Positions 32,695 through 44,944 of a stretch of 64,000 nucleotides of DNA are shown in pieces. Both the position numbers and the translations under genes were made by a program. The stretch is from contig JAKZAN010000006.1 of the NCBI GenBank assembly GCA_023053545.1, forward strand, positions 4,097,001-4,161,000, read 5' to 3'. The stretch comes from Lepidurus packardi. Taxonomy: Eukaryota > Arthropoda > Branchiopoda > Notostraca > Triopsidae. Each line of letters opens with the position of its first letter. Positions within the stretch are counted from its first letter, which is position 1. The notes below the pieces were generated by a model. The model saw only the letters and a program-made list of their open reading frames with translations. It had not been told where the DNA came from and made no database searches.

Positions 32695-34209
32695 ATGCAG
32701 AACACAATGTTATCATTAGCAAACCAGTTTAGAAAATCTTCGAAGGTTATAAACGTATCGCAATGGGTTATCACATCAACAGAAAGTAGGTTACAATTTA
32801 CTTAAGAAACTACAAACTTGCATGCTAATCACTATGTTGTTTTCTCTCAGGTTCTGCTCTCAGAATAGGACCTCAGTACATTGCAAGCGCTGGAGTAAAA
32901 ACTTTCGAGCCTCCTCCGTCCTTCAAGGGTAAAATGGATTAACTAGCCACCATTAAACATACATTATTTTACATTTATTCTGTTACATGTAGGTGTTAAA
33001 ATGCCAGAACGAGCTAAGCTCAAGTTCTTGGAAAAAGTCCCCCAATACCCTCCCACAGTCAGACCTCCGAAAATGATGAAAAGGCTAATTCTCATGAGAG
33101 GACCCGAAGAGGTCCATAACCAGCTAACCTTAAAGCAGTATGGCATTATCGTAAGCCGTTCTGGAAGCTACCACATCCTCCTTTCAACATTTTTATAAGC
33201 TTATGGTTGATTTCTTGGATAGGCTTTGCATGGCGGTCGTTTGCATTCAGGTCACTTGGAAATGCTAAGGTTGGGCATCGGAAGGAAGATGGATACCAGA
33301 CGCATGTTTGCCGTATGGCGGATAGATGCGCCGTGGAAGGCTGTTACCAAGAAAGTAAGTAGAAAGCTACGTCATGGAGAGCTAAAAGAACTCTGTGCTT
33401 TTCGTAAATGGGGCAACTCAAATATTGAAACACTGTGATGCCCCGGAGAATAAGCCTATAAGGAGCGTTCGTGTCCTCTCCTGTCACAGCGCCCATCATT
33501 AAGGACTAAAATCTAATTTTTCCCATGTCAAATAGGGACAAGGCAAACGCATGGGAGGAGGAAAAGGGCCTATTGACCATTACGTGACTCCTGTGAAGGC
33601 TGGTCGGGTGATCGTAGAGGTGGGAGGAGCTTGTGAATTTGCAGAAGTAAGTCCTATTTTCCGATTGCGTGCTTTTCCAGTCGGGGGAAGAAAATTCTAG
33701 CAATTTGCATAACTTGGCATGATTTATTATGAAAAGAATGAATGCTAAAAAGGGGTCGTAGAAATCTCATAAACAGTAAGAAAAACCATTCTTTTCCTCT
33801 CGTCTCCTTGCAGAGACGGCTCCAAAAAGTCCTTTTTATGACACGGACGTCACATTTAGTATCCTTTTTTTCTGTGGGTTTATCGCATTTGTCTTGAGCT
33901 GTGGTTGCGGGTTAAGAGACTGAATGAGGATGAATGCTTAAACGAGTAACTTTTCCCCCCCCTTTTTTTCTCTTGCTTTTCATTTCCACATAGGTGAACG
34001 CTTTTCTTAAAGAGATGGCTCACAATTTACCTTTCAAAGCCGAAGTGGTGAGTCAAGAGATCATGGAACAAAAGGCAGCCGAAGCAGAGCGGCTTAGACT
34101 AGCAAATCGCAATCCTTACACTGCCGAGTACCTCATCAAGAACAATATCCAAGGCTGTCACAATTGGTTGTCCCCTTACGACAAAAGGTGGTTTTGGAAA
34201 TACGTGTAG
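32695..34209 (+). CDS. MRPL16: Mitochondrial large-subunit ribosomal protein L16
   Basis: Six exons: 32695-32785, 32851-32928, 32993-33150, 33223-33354, 33536-33646, 33994-34209; 261 residues against 251 in human. The N-terminal part is basic and Ser-rich, fitting a mitochondrial import sequence. Matches are [62 protein letters not shown], the uL16 hallmark [32 protein letters not shown], and a C-terminus [14 protein letters not shown] shared with animal MRPL16. uL16m sits near the peptidyl-transferase and tRNA path of the mitoribosome. All splice phases close. Confidence 0.93.
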
Positions 34210-34793
34210 TCTTTGTAACACATTCGTCAATACATTTGGATGCTAGTTTCGCCTTTTTGAGTTATACAAATATTACACGAATATGGCGTTTCACTTATTA
34301 TCGACCGCTTCCAGCTCAGGCTTGAGACTTGCCAAATTAGACGCGACCTTTCCTTTCGTTGCTTATTAGTCAACGCAAGATTGCTACTCTGAAGGTATGA
34401 TTAGCCTGGCCGGAGATGCTAAGAATCATCTGACGTTTGCAACCACGGAAACGTGATCCATTTCCTTTCCTTTCAATAGCCGCGAAATCCTTCACTCCAG
34501 CCTTTACCTACAAAAGCAACAATGAAAACAAAAACCCTCCCCTTCGGTCTTTTGCCTGTAGAACCCCACCTTCTGTTAAAGCCTTTCTTGCCCCAATGGC
34601 TTTACCTTGCGGTGATTCCGAATTGCCTTGCTTTTGCTCCGGATGCTTCCACTCTTCAACTTGGGTTCCTTCGCTTCGATTTTGTGTTCCAAGTTCCAGT
34701 TCCACGCCGACTTCCTTGTCCTCCGCACGCGTGAAGACGGCCTCGCAACATCTTGCAGTCCGATACACACAACACGAAAGATTTCTGGCTACC
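34210..34793. other. Gap with probable 5' untranslated region of the SBSPON-like gene
   Basis: The open frame from 34437 runs in frame into the SBSPON-like signal peptide, but its composition has no domain features and would bury the signal sequence. I treat it as an untranslated leader with upstream ATGs. Confidence 0.5.
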
Positions 34794-37700
34794 ATGCAGT
34801 ACCTCTGGGTGATAGTGACCTTATCCAATGCGGTGTCTTTAGCTGTGGCAGGCGGGAGTTGCAAAACTGCCGGACTTTGCTGCTCCGGCCGTGATTCCGC
34901 ATGTGTTGTGCAAACAGCGCCCATCAACGCCATTATCGAGGACATCAACGACGACCCTTGCTACTGCGATCACGCTTGTCTTAAACTCGGTAATTTCACT
35001 TATGCTTTAACTCAAATCATAACGGAAACGAACATCTTCTCGCCCATTCAAGGGCACTTTGTTTCTCATAAATCACGTACATGAGAACGTAGATTGAGTT
35101 CCGAGATTGAATACTTCTTTTTCCCTTTCTTCTATTTTGTTTCTGCTTACTCTATTTTCTTTCTAACTTTTTTTCAGGCGATTGTTGCCCGGATTTCCGA
35201 GAAGCTTGTGGAGGTACGTTATAAAGAATTTCTATTGATTTGCTTACAAACTCTATGAATTATTGCAATGTTTGTAAGGGTAAATGGAAAGAAAATTAGC
35301 TGGCAATTCCCCAAATATACTAATAAATAAAAGAATGCTGCGGTAGCTTAACTCCAGAAAGCGAAAACGAACCCAAGAAATAACCCTATTTCACGGAAGA
35401 AATTCGATTCAAATTGCTGCGGGTTCCACCCCAATTAGCCCCTCAGGTACTTTGCAGCATAACATATAAGGTGGAGAGAATAGAATCTAAGGCTTTGGAA
35501 AGAAAAACTTGGTATATTTACATACGAATGTTGAAGGGAGGGAAATAACTTGGTATCTTTCATCTCCGTTACCCAAAAAAACGGACTTGGATCCACCACA
35601 GCAGCTAATTATGCAAGAATGCCTCTGGTCTATATTTCTCTAGCTACGAAAAGCTCTAAATCTTGGGATTAAAGCTGACTGAGTCTAATTTTGGTGCCAA
35701 AAGATCCAAAAGCCCCGAAGTAAAAGCGTGACGTTCGTCGTTTGAAAGCAAATTAACCCTCCTTTCGCCACCTAAATCAACTTTAGACCCGCGATAACTA
35801 ATCTAATTACTGGCCCAAAAAGAAAAGACCTGACTGACTTCACGCAATCTATTTTGCCAAAGATTTCTGGTTCCTCGGAACTCACCAAAAAATAAAACAA
35901 ACAGAACAAAAAAACTTTGATCAGCGTCTTGTCAGTTGCACAGTCCTCTTGAGAAACGAAAAGGGGCAACAAGGATGGTCTGCACAACTCCAGATCCTCT
36001 GTTTCTATCCAATTAGGCTCGGCATTAAGCTTCCGTCTTTTAGCACATGCGTTCTCATTAGCAAGCGTTAATACCCATGTGTATGCAGTTGACAAACATC
36101 CTCAAGGTAAAAAGGAGAGGTGGTCTTGAACAGATCTCAGGGTTTTCGGTTTTCTCCCTTCCTGCTACCTTATGCAAATTCCAAATGCTTGCATGAAGAG
36201 GAAACTGAAGATGCTGGTCAACGAACAGATCTCCATCAAAAAAAGAACCCTAAAAAAAAAAAAAAAAAAAAAGCGGAATAAATTTTAAAAAAGAAATACA
36301 TTAATCGATACTGGCTTTTACCCCAAACAAGATATTGCTTCACCTGACGGGAGGCCGAGAGTGCATACTTTATACTAGTATACAAAGTATAGCTCCTAAC
36401 CTATATAGCAGAAAGGAAAGAGCGCGATGAAAAAAAAAAAAAATTGACATTTTATGGTAATCTCGGAACCGCTAGCTCTTCGTTCCATACATTCCATACG
36501 TCCCATACACCCATTCCGTCTTAGAAACGTTACGAGAAATAGTAATACCCTGTAGCCAGCAACACCAATGTTAGCCCCATCACGCTTCGCGTCCTAAAAG
36601 TTCCAGGAGAAGCGGTGTAAATAACGGATAAACTGGTTTACTCAATGAGCAACCCGAATGCAACTTTCTGACACCTTGAAAACGAAAAAAAAGTAAGAAA
36701 AAAAAAAGAATCCTGTAAGAAATGCTACCTTCCCAACTCGCGAAATGTGAGGAACTGGATTCCTAACTTTTGGACATGCAAAAAAATAATAAAAAAAATA
36801 CTTTACCCGCCCAACTGCATGAAATGGGCAAAAACTTTTAATGTGCTTCGTGCCAAACGGCACAACGCACGCTTTTTTGCACAAACTGGGTGGAAAAGCT
36901 GTCCGCGTGGGCCACACTGGTTTTTTCTCTCTCTTTCCCCACAATTTCCCTCCTTTTAAAAATAAAAATAAAAAAAGCAATAAAAGGTGTCAAGATTTTT
37001 AAGAAATGTTGGGTAGACTTTTGAGGCACGGGACGCACTTCATTAACGAGCCTAGTCTTGAAACAAGTGCCCCGGGAAGAAAAATAGTTTCCGTTTGCAG
37101 CCACTCTCGTTGCCCTTCCTCTGGGGACGTTCACACGCAAGAATTTACGGATCATGGTTGCAGACAGCGACAGATTATTTCCTTATAAATTGCATGACGG
37201 TAGAACGAAACCTGCGCTCCCTTAACCTTTAACTGGTTAACTGGAACCCCTGATGCCCATCAGGCTATCACTGGCCCCATGACACTATAACATGCATATA
37301 TCGAAAATCATCATTAAACCAGACATACGATGATTATCTCTCACCCCCCAGCCTGGAGAAAACAAGCATCCCTAAACGATTACGTGGTAGGATTTGAAAG
37401 CTCAAGGGGGACTTAGCCCAAACTATGGAGTTTACACAACGAACCCAAAACTCCCCTATACGAATATACCTCTTTTCTAACCCTACAAGGAAGATGGAAG
37501 ACATAAAACTTCGTCTTGGTAAAACACTCCGTCGCTAGTTAATAACTTCTTGGAGCACTGAAAGAAATCGAAAAGACGAAAAGAGACAAAGGGCAGCTTT
37601 GCTGGGTTCAGCCTCTGTTGCAAGCTCTGCTGTGATCAAAGCCGTCTCTCTGCACCTTCTGTCAAGTAATTAGGATTTCGACTCCTTTTTTTTACTGCCG

Positions 37701-40700
37701 TAATTATCCAAATACATTCCTTGACAGCAAACTCGTTGCTATGCTGCACTGCTGCCCAAAACATCTTGGAGTTGTAAATTAGCAATTTAATACCATTGGG
37801 GGGTTCTATGATTAGTTGGCTAATCATAAGCCTACTAAAGAATTTCCATTTGCCAACCATAACCCCCCTAGACATAAATAGCCCCAGGCTTTACAGACTA
37901 TACTCGTAGACGTAGCCATCAGAAGCCCAGGACTAGAGGAAATTACTTGGGATCCCTATAAAATAAATAAATAAAAAATTGAGGCTTTTTTCTCTTCTGT
38001 AGTATATGGAAAAATCAATGAAGATTTAATAGAGCGAGTCGAGGAAGAGAGGAAAAAAAATAATGGAACAGGAGATATAAATTTCATTGCCAAAGATCCT
38101 TTCGGATTATCCAAAAAACGGTCCTGCTGTGCTTTTTGAGCTTCTTGGTCCATCGTTGGATACGCAGTTCTTTCCCTGTGTACTTTGCTACGCTTTGGTA
38201 TAAGACTTGTGCTATCTGCAAATCCTTCCATGTCTATCTAAAGCGTTACATTTTGAAAAGGAGACACAAAAAGCGACTTTTTTCTACTGGTGTGTAAGTG
38301 AATGTCTCTTCCTCCTCTCTGCATATAATTTCCAAGTAAGGCAGGAGGAGGATGCAGGACTTTTGTTGAAGAAGGTGCTATTGTTGCCCAGTTTCGTCAC
38401 GGGGGCGAAGCCGGTTGTAAAAAGGTGCTGAACAAGTGCAGGACGTCACGCTACAACGCTTTAATTGCTCATTACCCTTGTCCATCGCTCTATAGCCATG
38501 GCTATTGCAGTCTCCTCTTTCTCTTTCACTCGCCTCCGAATGGTTATACGACAGTACGATGGACGTAGAACCGGTAGTTCCGCCAAACAAAAACACAGTT
38601 CTCGTTTGCCCGTGACGACTATTTCGCCCCCTATTGTCACCCCGTAACACTCCCCTCCGTAATGGCGCCATTATAAGAGGATTTGCTAACGTAGTGCTTA
38701 GGTAAACAATAACCTTTTATCCTCCTGAAACAGCAAAACAGAACCTTCCTTTACTTCAAATTAGACAAAGTCAAAGCACTTTCCTCAGTTTTATAACTTG
38801 CCAAACCGTCCAAATACTGACTACAAAACTTGTAACGCTTTAATTTGTATTCAGATTTCCGTTCAAAACTTTGCCCCAAGTTTGAATTAAAGTCATGCCA
38901 GGTACAAGATGTTAATTTCTCCTGGCAACTTTTCCTTCTTTCTTTCTTTCATTCTGTCGTATTTGGCCTAAAAAATAGAAATTAACTCGTATGATTCCAA
39001 CTTCCAAGTTTGGGATTAGAAGCAAAGGGGCGGGATATTGCAACCCATTAGTTAGTCCGCAACGAAAGGCACCGATGAAATGGAGCGCAGCAGGGAGTCG
39101 GGCAAACCTACGGCGGTCCCCAACTAAATTGAGTTGAAGTTAACAAAGCGAAGGAAACCAAAATGCGACAGACCTTTCCAAGAGGCAAAAAAAGGTCTGA
39201 GGAGAGGCCCTACACAAAAATGGCTCGTCAAGTATGTTTTATTATACCGGTACTAAAAAGCTCGCCTTTTCAAACTGGTGTATAGGGAAATTTTCGTGAA
39301 ATGTCACAGTTATCCTGTCATAATCAAAACTCAAGATCAAGGCAGGAGGCCCCATAATTTATATGCACATATTTGTCCAGTCTTGGGGAGACTAAACACC
39401 AAAAAACAAAAAAAAATCAAAAGCTAGGCCGCTCTTTCATAAGTCACTTTTAAATAGCACTGTGAAAAGAAAACCTCATCCTTAAACCAAAACCTCATCC
39501 TCTTGACAGGCTTTTTTTCTGTGCGTCGCAAAGGAAAGCAGAACGGAGAAACAAGGCGGAGATCTCCTTCTTAGAGGGGAAATGGACAAAATTTCTTAAA
39601 AAGAACAAGATTTGGGAAGGCACGAGAAAGAATACAGGCCCCAACTCCAAGAAATTCGAAGAGAAACAAGAAATGGAAAGGCACAAGGCAGTAAATTTAG
39701 CATCCCCGCCCCGGTTTGCATAATCTTCCGATTTCTAATGCTTCTGCTACGTTAGCACGCGAAATTTTTTGCTTGGTATTTTTCCCCTTTTTCTTTTCAT
39801 TTCATTATCACTTCAATACAGTTGCTCACCATGGGAATGCCTCAGACTTGCCAAGTCCTTCCCAGATAATTACCGCCGTGGATTGCACAGGCGCTCTGCA
39901 GTGCACTTCCATGTAAGGACTGCAAAAAGCCGCAACTTGTGGGGGGGCTTTTTTTATAACTATTTCAAGGTCCGGTTCTGATTATTACACTTTATTAAGA
40001 TTACCATTATTAACCTGTCTCTGCCAGCTGGGGAAGTTATGCCTGTCTAAGAGTCTGTGGTTGCAAAGTGTAGTGCAAATCATGCTTCCTATAAAAAAAA
40101 TAGAAAAAACATCTAAAATTTGTTATTTTCTTTTAAAAAGGGTGAACATGCACATTGAATGTGTTGGATATTATTTAAAAGAAAGTTTTCCTTGGTGAAT
40201 AGTGTGAATAGCCTCATAAAGCCCAATGCCCTTTTGAGGGGATCCAACCACCGCTATGATTAAAGAGCCTTGTTTTTTCATTGTTGTTCTATATTTGTCT
40301 TGTTATTCTTCTAGTGAAAGACTGCGAAGTGTCGGAGTGGGAATCTTGGTCCGCTTGTGATGCGGAATGCGGCCCAGGCCAGCAAAAGCGATCGCGTGAA
40401 GTTACTCATGAGCCCCAGCATGGCGGCAAGCATTGTCCGTCGTTGAGCCAGTACCGGGGCTGCCAAGGGACGAAATGCAACAAGCACGTCCAAAAAGCGG
40501 CTCTGCGAGGTAATTAAAACGCCAACACGCTTTCAAGATTTCACTGTTGTCGAAGCTATAAAGAGGCATGCAAGTCGAAAGTCAGCCGTACGGGAGTCTT
40601 GAACAATGAATAAAAACGTTCGAAATGCATCAAGGCGACCAGCCAACGCAATGTGCTCAAGTTTGCGCCCACAGAAGGAGCCTAGTGGTTCGGATGGAAA

Positions 40701-43623
40701 AACTTGAAAACTCGCTCAAGTGAGCGTGTTTAAACGTGCCACTTTAGAATGCCACCCATTCACAGATCACACATTTGAAATAACCTTGCCGTCACGCTGC
40801 GATTGACAACGGATGAATATCTTATGCGGGTTCTGCGTAGGCTGTGAAAACAGGCCCAAGAAGCCACGAAGAGACTGGAAGAAACGCTTCCTAATGGCGT
40901 TCCCCGCGCTTTTTTCCCTTCTTTTGGGGTACAGTACAGTGCCGCTTTTCTTTTCCCCATTTCGGCTCAAGACAGTCACGGACATGAAGAGGCTCCCTTA
41001 GTGCTAGGTCATCAGGGACTTTTAAAAGTGTACTTGACAAGATTTCTTGCGCCTGATGTTCAGGAAAAGTTTCCCATGGGACGAAATACGTAGCACGAAG
41101 GCTGTGCTTCTGCTCCCTACAGTAGTTTCTCGTTCCATTTATTGAATAGGGTGCTAAGATGTAGTAGCAATACCCCAACCATCAACACCATTGCGCCTGG
41201 CCAAGTATGCCGAATGGCATTTGCCGGCCTCTCTTTTTTGCCCATTTCCTCGTCCTTTTCCGAAATGCCGGCTTCTATGTCGTCGGGATTCGGTTCTTCG
41301 TCGGGATTTCTATGTTTGTGATAAAAGAAAAGAAATAAAACCGATGGGCGTCTCACGCAGAACACCGTCTGGCTACGTCATGGGTGTTAATGATGGATGG
41401 GGAGAAGATTAGGGCTAACTTTTTTAAAACTTTTTGATTTTTCGGGGGGTAACTCTCATCGATTTTATCTGATCTTTTAAATTGATGCTGACATTTACTG
41501 TTTTTCTCCCGCTGGAACAAAAAGATTTCATCTCCGCCAAAATTTTATGGGTTTATTTACTATTTTTTGTTCCAAAAGACATTAGTGGAGCAGACGTAGG
41601 AATTCCCGAATCCACTCCCCCAAGGAGCCACTTTCTCGTCAGTAGTTAAATGTTAGTTCAGCTGCAACTAACCCTACACCCTAGGCTTACCCTTATGTAG
41701 TTTTAAGAACCCTTTCAAATTTTTATTCCTTTCTTGCTTTGGCTTTCTTGGATCAACAAATCGTGCTTGCGCGCCTTATTGACAATCTTGTATTTTGTAC
41801 CCCCTTTTGCTGCCTCCCATCAGTCCCATCATGCTGTCCCTTTGGATCCGCAGCATCAATTGTGGACTTTACGGGATGCAAACATGACAGGCAATGGTAG
41901 TGTATACACAGCGAACTAGCCGAGCTTTGTTGGCCAGATTGCTTTGGAATTCGTTTTTTTTATGTCCTTCTGCAATGTAATGTAGGTCCAGTTCGGTATA
42001 TGGCTAACAAAGAGAGTAGGTGGGGAGATTGCATCAATTCAATCCAAGACGTCTTCCTAGATTTGGCGAAGGGGCAATGATGTCGGATGTAGACAGGCCC
42101 AGTGTAGATGGTGGTGTTTGTGCTGCGTAGAGCAGTAAGAGTGGGGCAGCAAAGCTCACCCAGTTTTCGAAAATTGTCTGACAACTTTCGGACGCAAATG
42201 CATAATGGTGCGTCAGTGATGCACTATCGACCGATCTTCATCTCCAAACCATTTTGGCCTAAATGCAAATAACATGTAAAGTTTCCAAAGGTTTTCCCAA
42301 GCCATCGCTTGCTCCCGCCGAGTTAGGACGTACAGTATGGTAGAGTAAGTGTAGCCCACACGAGCCCGAGCTCGCCAAACCCCTCGAAAATTATTCAAGG
42401 AACAGGAGAAGGAGAACAAACAACCCCGGCCGAAACCCTTCGAACCTGGCAAACTGATGAGGTGTCAGCAGACACCGCGCATTTGCGAAATGCAAGGGTT
42501 CAGGGTCAACCCTTGTAAATGCCTCCACCCGCCCTGCCCTTATAGACCGTATCCACAATGTCTTTCTGCCAACTTTCCCGCAACGCTAGAACAAATTACT
42601 GCCTGCCCCCCACACGAACATAAACCAACAAGCGTAAAAACGTAGAAACGTGTACTTGAATCCTTATAGCCCGACATAAGACAATTGAAACTGTTCTTCT
42701 TTGCCCTCCAGAAACTGATTTTTGGGTTGGTTGGCGTGGCGCTTTGCCCTTAGATCAAGCAACCTTTATAGCGCGTTCCACTGGCTGCACTGGTGCAAAA
42801 TTTTTGGCCCTCGGTGTTTCAAACATGTACAGTATGTGATTACATACTGGGTACAGTACACACTGAGTGCCAAACATGTTGCACCAGTGCAGCCAGTGGA
42901 ACACGCTATTAGTGATCGTGCCTCGGTCGTTTAAGATAGGTTATATGCTTTTCAAGTGGGAAGAAAGGTGTCCCTATGCTGAGGCGCTCACTTGGTCCTT
43001 CTAAGTGAACATTTCTATGGTGTTCTATGGTCGTTTTAGACAGTTTATGTGCTTTTATAACATGTTTATCGTCCAAATTTAGAAACGGCCCTCCTTTTGC
43101 CCGAGATCTACAGCGCTTTGCGGAAGATCAACGAAACCCATGATATTCGTAACAACCTCAAGCTCCGATACCCGAAAAGCCAAACTCATCACGAAGAGTA
43201 ACAAGAAGTTCTTAGGGGCGTTTTTCATTAAAAACTTTGTACTTCTTGGCAGGTACTGCGTTGAATTCGAGATGACCAAAGTGTCCCGTGCCTGCCATAA
43301 AGAGAAGTATTACGACACCATGAAAACCGGTATATTGCACACCAGTTCTTCGCCAAACTTGCCGAAATTACGAGGCGTTTTTATCGTCTAACGTTCTGTA
43401 CTTGTATTTATATATAGGCGACCGCGTGTGCATACGTTGCGAGAACGCAGCAGCTCGGCGACATTTAGATTGGCATTGTGGAGGCCATGGCGTATTGGAT
43501 CGTAGCACACGTTTTACCGCCCTCAACAACCCCGACTGCCACGGCAAATGGGTCCGCAAAACAGATCACGCGTCTTCCGTGTGTTCGTGTCCTGGGAACT
43601 CAGCTGCCTTTGTTTTCGTTTAA
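34794..43623 (+). CDS. SBSPON: Somatomedin-B and thrombospondin type-1 domain protein (SBSPON-like)
   Basis: Six exons: 34794-34989, 35178-35213, 40315-40509, 43083-43197, 43253-43329, 43418-43623; 274 residues against 264 in human. A signal peptide (YLWVIVTLSNAVSLAVAG) leads to a somatomedin-B domain (CCSGRDSACV, PCYCDHACLKLGDCCPDF) whose last cysteines sit on a 36-base microexon. A TSP type-1 repeat follows (CEVSEWESWSACDAECGPGQQ, with W-x-x-W), then the SBSPON C-terminal region: RYPKSQ, YCVEFEMTKVSRAC, GDRVCIRCE, CHGKWVRK, SSVCSCPG, FVFV. It should be a disulfide-rich secreted matrix protein; no receptor is known to me. Introns 2 and 3 (5.1 and 2.6 kb) are much longer than others in the window. 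Confidence 0.88.
35214..40314 (+). other. 5.1 kb intron 2 of the SBSPON-like gene
   Basis: The intron is non-coding as far as I can see. It contains A-runs near 36252-36270 and 36429-36443 and several AT-rich stretches. The longest minus-strand frames (36642-36980, 38378-38671) lack family or splice support. Confidence 0.5.
41117..41309 (-). CDS. Possible terminal exon of a nested minus-strand gene
   Basis: Inside the 2.6 kb intron the minus strand reads from an acceptor (acatag before 41309) through an acidic stretch (NPDEEPNPDDIEAGISEKDE) to a single hydrophobic segment (PGAMVLMVGVLLLHL) and a short charged end, then a stop. It looks like the C-terminus of a small tail-anchored protein. 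I found no upstream exon with a matching phase-2 donor, and a 32 bp intron to the next open stretch would be too short. It may be chance. Confidence 0.25.
42769..42908. mobile_element. Palindromic MITE-like element in SBSPON-like intron 3
   Basis: The left arm includes GTTCCACTGGCTGCACTGG and the right arm its exact reverse complement; near-perfect pairing continues for about 30 bp, then imperfectly (catgtaca, agtatgt) to a 4-base loop, gatt, near 42840. TA occurs at both outer ends. An RNA copy would fold into one long hairpin. A fold-back, Tc1/mariner-type MITE is the simplest reading. Confidence 0.65.
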
Positions 43624-44159
43624 TATAAGGCTTTTTTTTTCCTCAATCGTGTCTTTTCGTGTATAGCCTATATTTCGCTGTAATATGTTACAACGAGAAA
43701 ATTGCGAAATTGCGACTCAACTGTGTGCCCCAACGCATCGTTTGCCAGAGCAGTCAACATTAACATGTTATACCATAACTAATAACAATAATAAACCTGA
43801 CATTCTTTCACTTAACGACTACTTCTCACATAATTTTTTAGTATTTTAAAGCCTAATACTGACACTATTCCACCTCATAGTGGACCAATCTAATATTGAA
43901 GGACCAACTAGTTTTACAATCACAATACTATTTGAAAGGAATGAGGAATGCCTTTGGCGAGACTGAGATTTCAATGCAGATCCTAGGAGATAGAAGCGTA
44001 ATACTAGGATTCTGGAGAGTCTTCCATAAGGAGGGAAGTGATATGCACCTTAATGCACCAAATTTCTACGAAGAGGCATAAAATACGGCCTGTTATTAGC
44101 GTGCTCAGACCTATAGGGAAATAATAAACGGTGGTAGGCATCCGAAACTCGTATCGCTT
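43624..44159. other. Convergent 3' gap, SBSPON-like and phosphatidyltransferase genes
   Basis: This is an AT-rich gap between two genes that end facing each other. The 61-residue frame at 43896-44081 has no recognisable feature. Confidence 0.5.
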
Positions 44160-44944
44160 TTATGCTATAGTGAATTTACTTGTCCAGAAGGCTATGGAGG
44201 GTAATAAGGACGGAGAAGTCGAAATAATTTCGTGTGTCCATCCATAAAGGAATATAGGAAGAACGTGTAACCCTGAGATAGCCCATATTCCAAAAGATGT
44301 TTTAAACCCGTGTGCCATAACCCATTTTACATAAAACGGAGCTGATGCAGAAGAACTCTGCCACAATGTTTCGCGCCATCCTGAGCCTCTGTTATGGTTA
44401 CATACAAACGTGATCCATTCCACACTGGCCACGAAATGACCCCACTGCAAACGAGAGAATAAGACTAACGTTCTTTTAGCTCCTGAATAAAAAGTATTTA
44501 CTGGGATGGAGTTCCAGAGCAGAGTGCGCCCCACATTGTCAACCACTACATCAAGCTGCGGAATACATTTTACTATGAAAACTGTACCAGACTTGCGAAT
44601 ATTTTCGAAAGGAAAAGGAAGTGTAAGCCTACCCAGGCACCAAAGGCGGACGTTTGGCTAAATTTACGAGCAAGCCAGCCATCTACTCCATCTAAGACAG
44701 CTCCAACGGAATATAAAACAGTACAAAGGGCTGGCTTTTGATGGAAATAATACGCAGACGCTAATACCAAGGCAAAACGAGCGTAACCTAGGGTGTCTTG
44801 TTTAGTATACAGTAAATGCAATACTTGTCAGATTTGTTTACCTATTAAGTTTGGTATGTAGATGAGTATTCTGGAATTAAACCTTCCTGTTCCCACAGTA
44901 CTTCCATTTTTTACTGAATGAGTTGTCTGAGTACTACCAGCCAT
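44160..44944 (-). CDS. CDP-alcohol phosphatidyltransferase, PIS-like
   Basis: Exons on the minus strand: 44944-44842, 44787-44633, 44555-44502, 44444-44160; 198 residues, or 217 if the in-frame 57 bp intron (44501-44445) is kept. The N-terminus IYIPNLIGYARFALVLASAY resembles animal phosphatidylinositol synthase (CDIPT). The full class-I catalytic motif D-x2-DG-x2-AR-x8-G-x3-D-x3-D is present as DGVDGWLAR, FGAW, LDVVVD, split over an exon junction. This motif binds metal and CDP-diacylglycerol in the membrane. The second half (GHFVASVEWITFVCNH, AHGFKTSFGIWAISGLHVLP) does not look like ordinary CDIPT, so the acceptor alcohol is uncertain. The gene is head-to-head with FBXO21. Confidence 0.8.

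Noticed and set aside
34437..34793. In-frame N-terminal extension of the SBSPON-like protein
   Set aside because: It would place about 119 low-complexity residues before a clear signal peptide; the ATG at 34794 is the natural start.
36642..37155. Overlapping minus-strand open frames in the long SBSPON-like intron
   Set aside because: Composition follows the A/T-rich, lysine-phenylalanine bias of the DNA; no domain or splice support.
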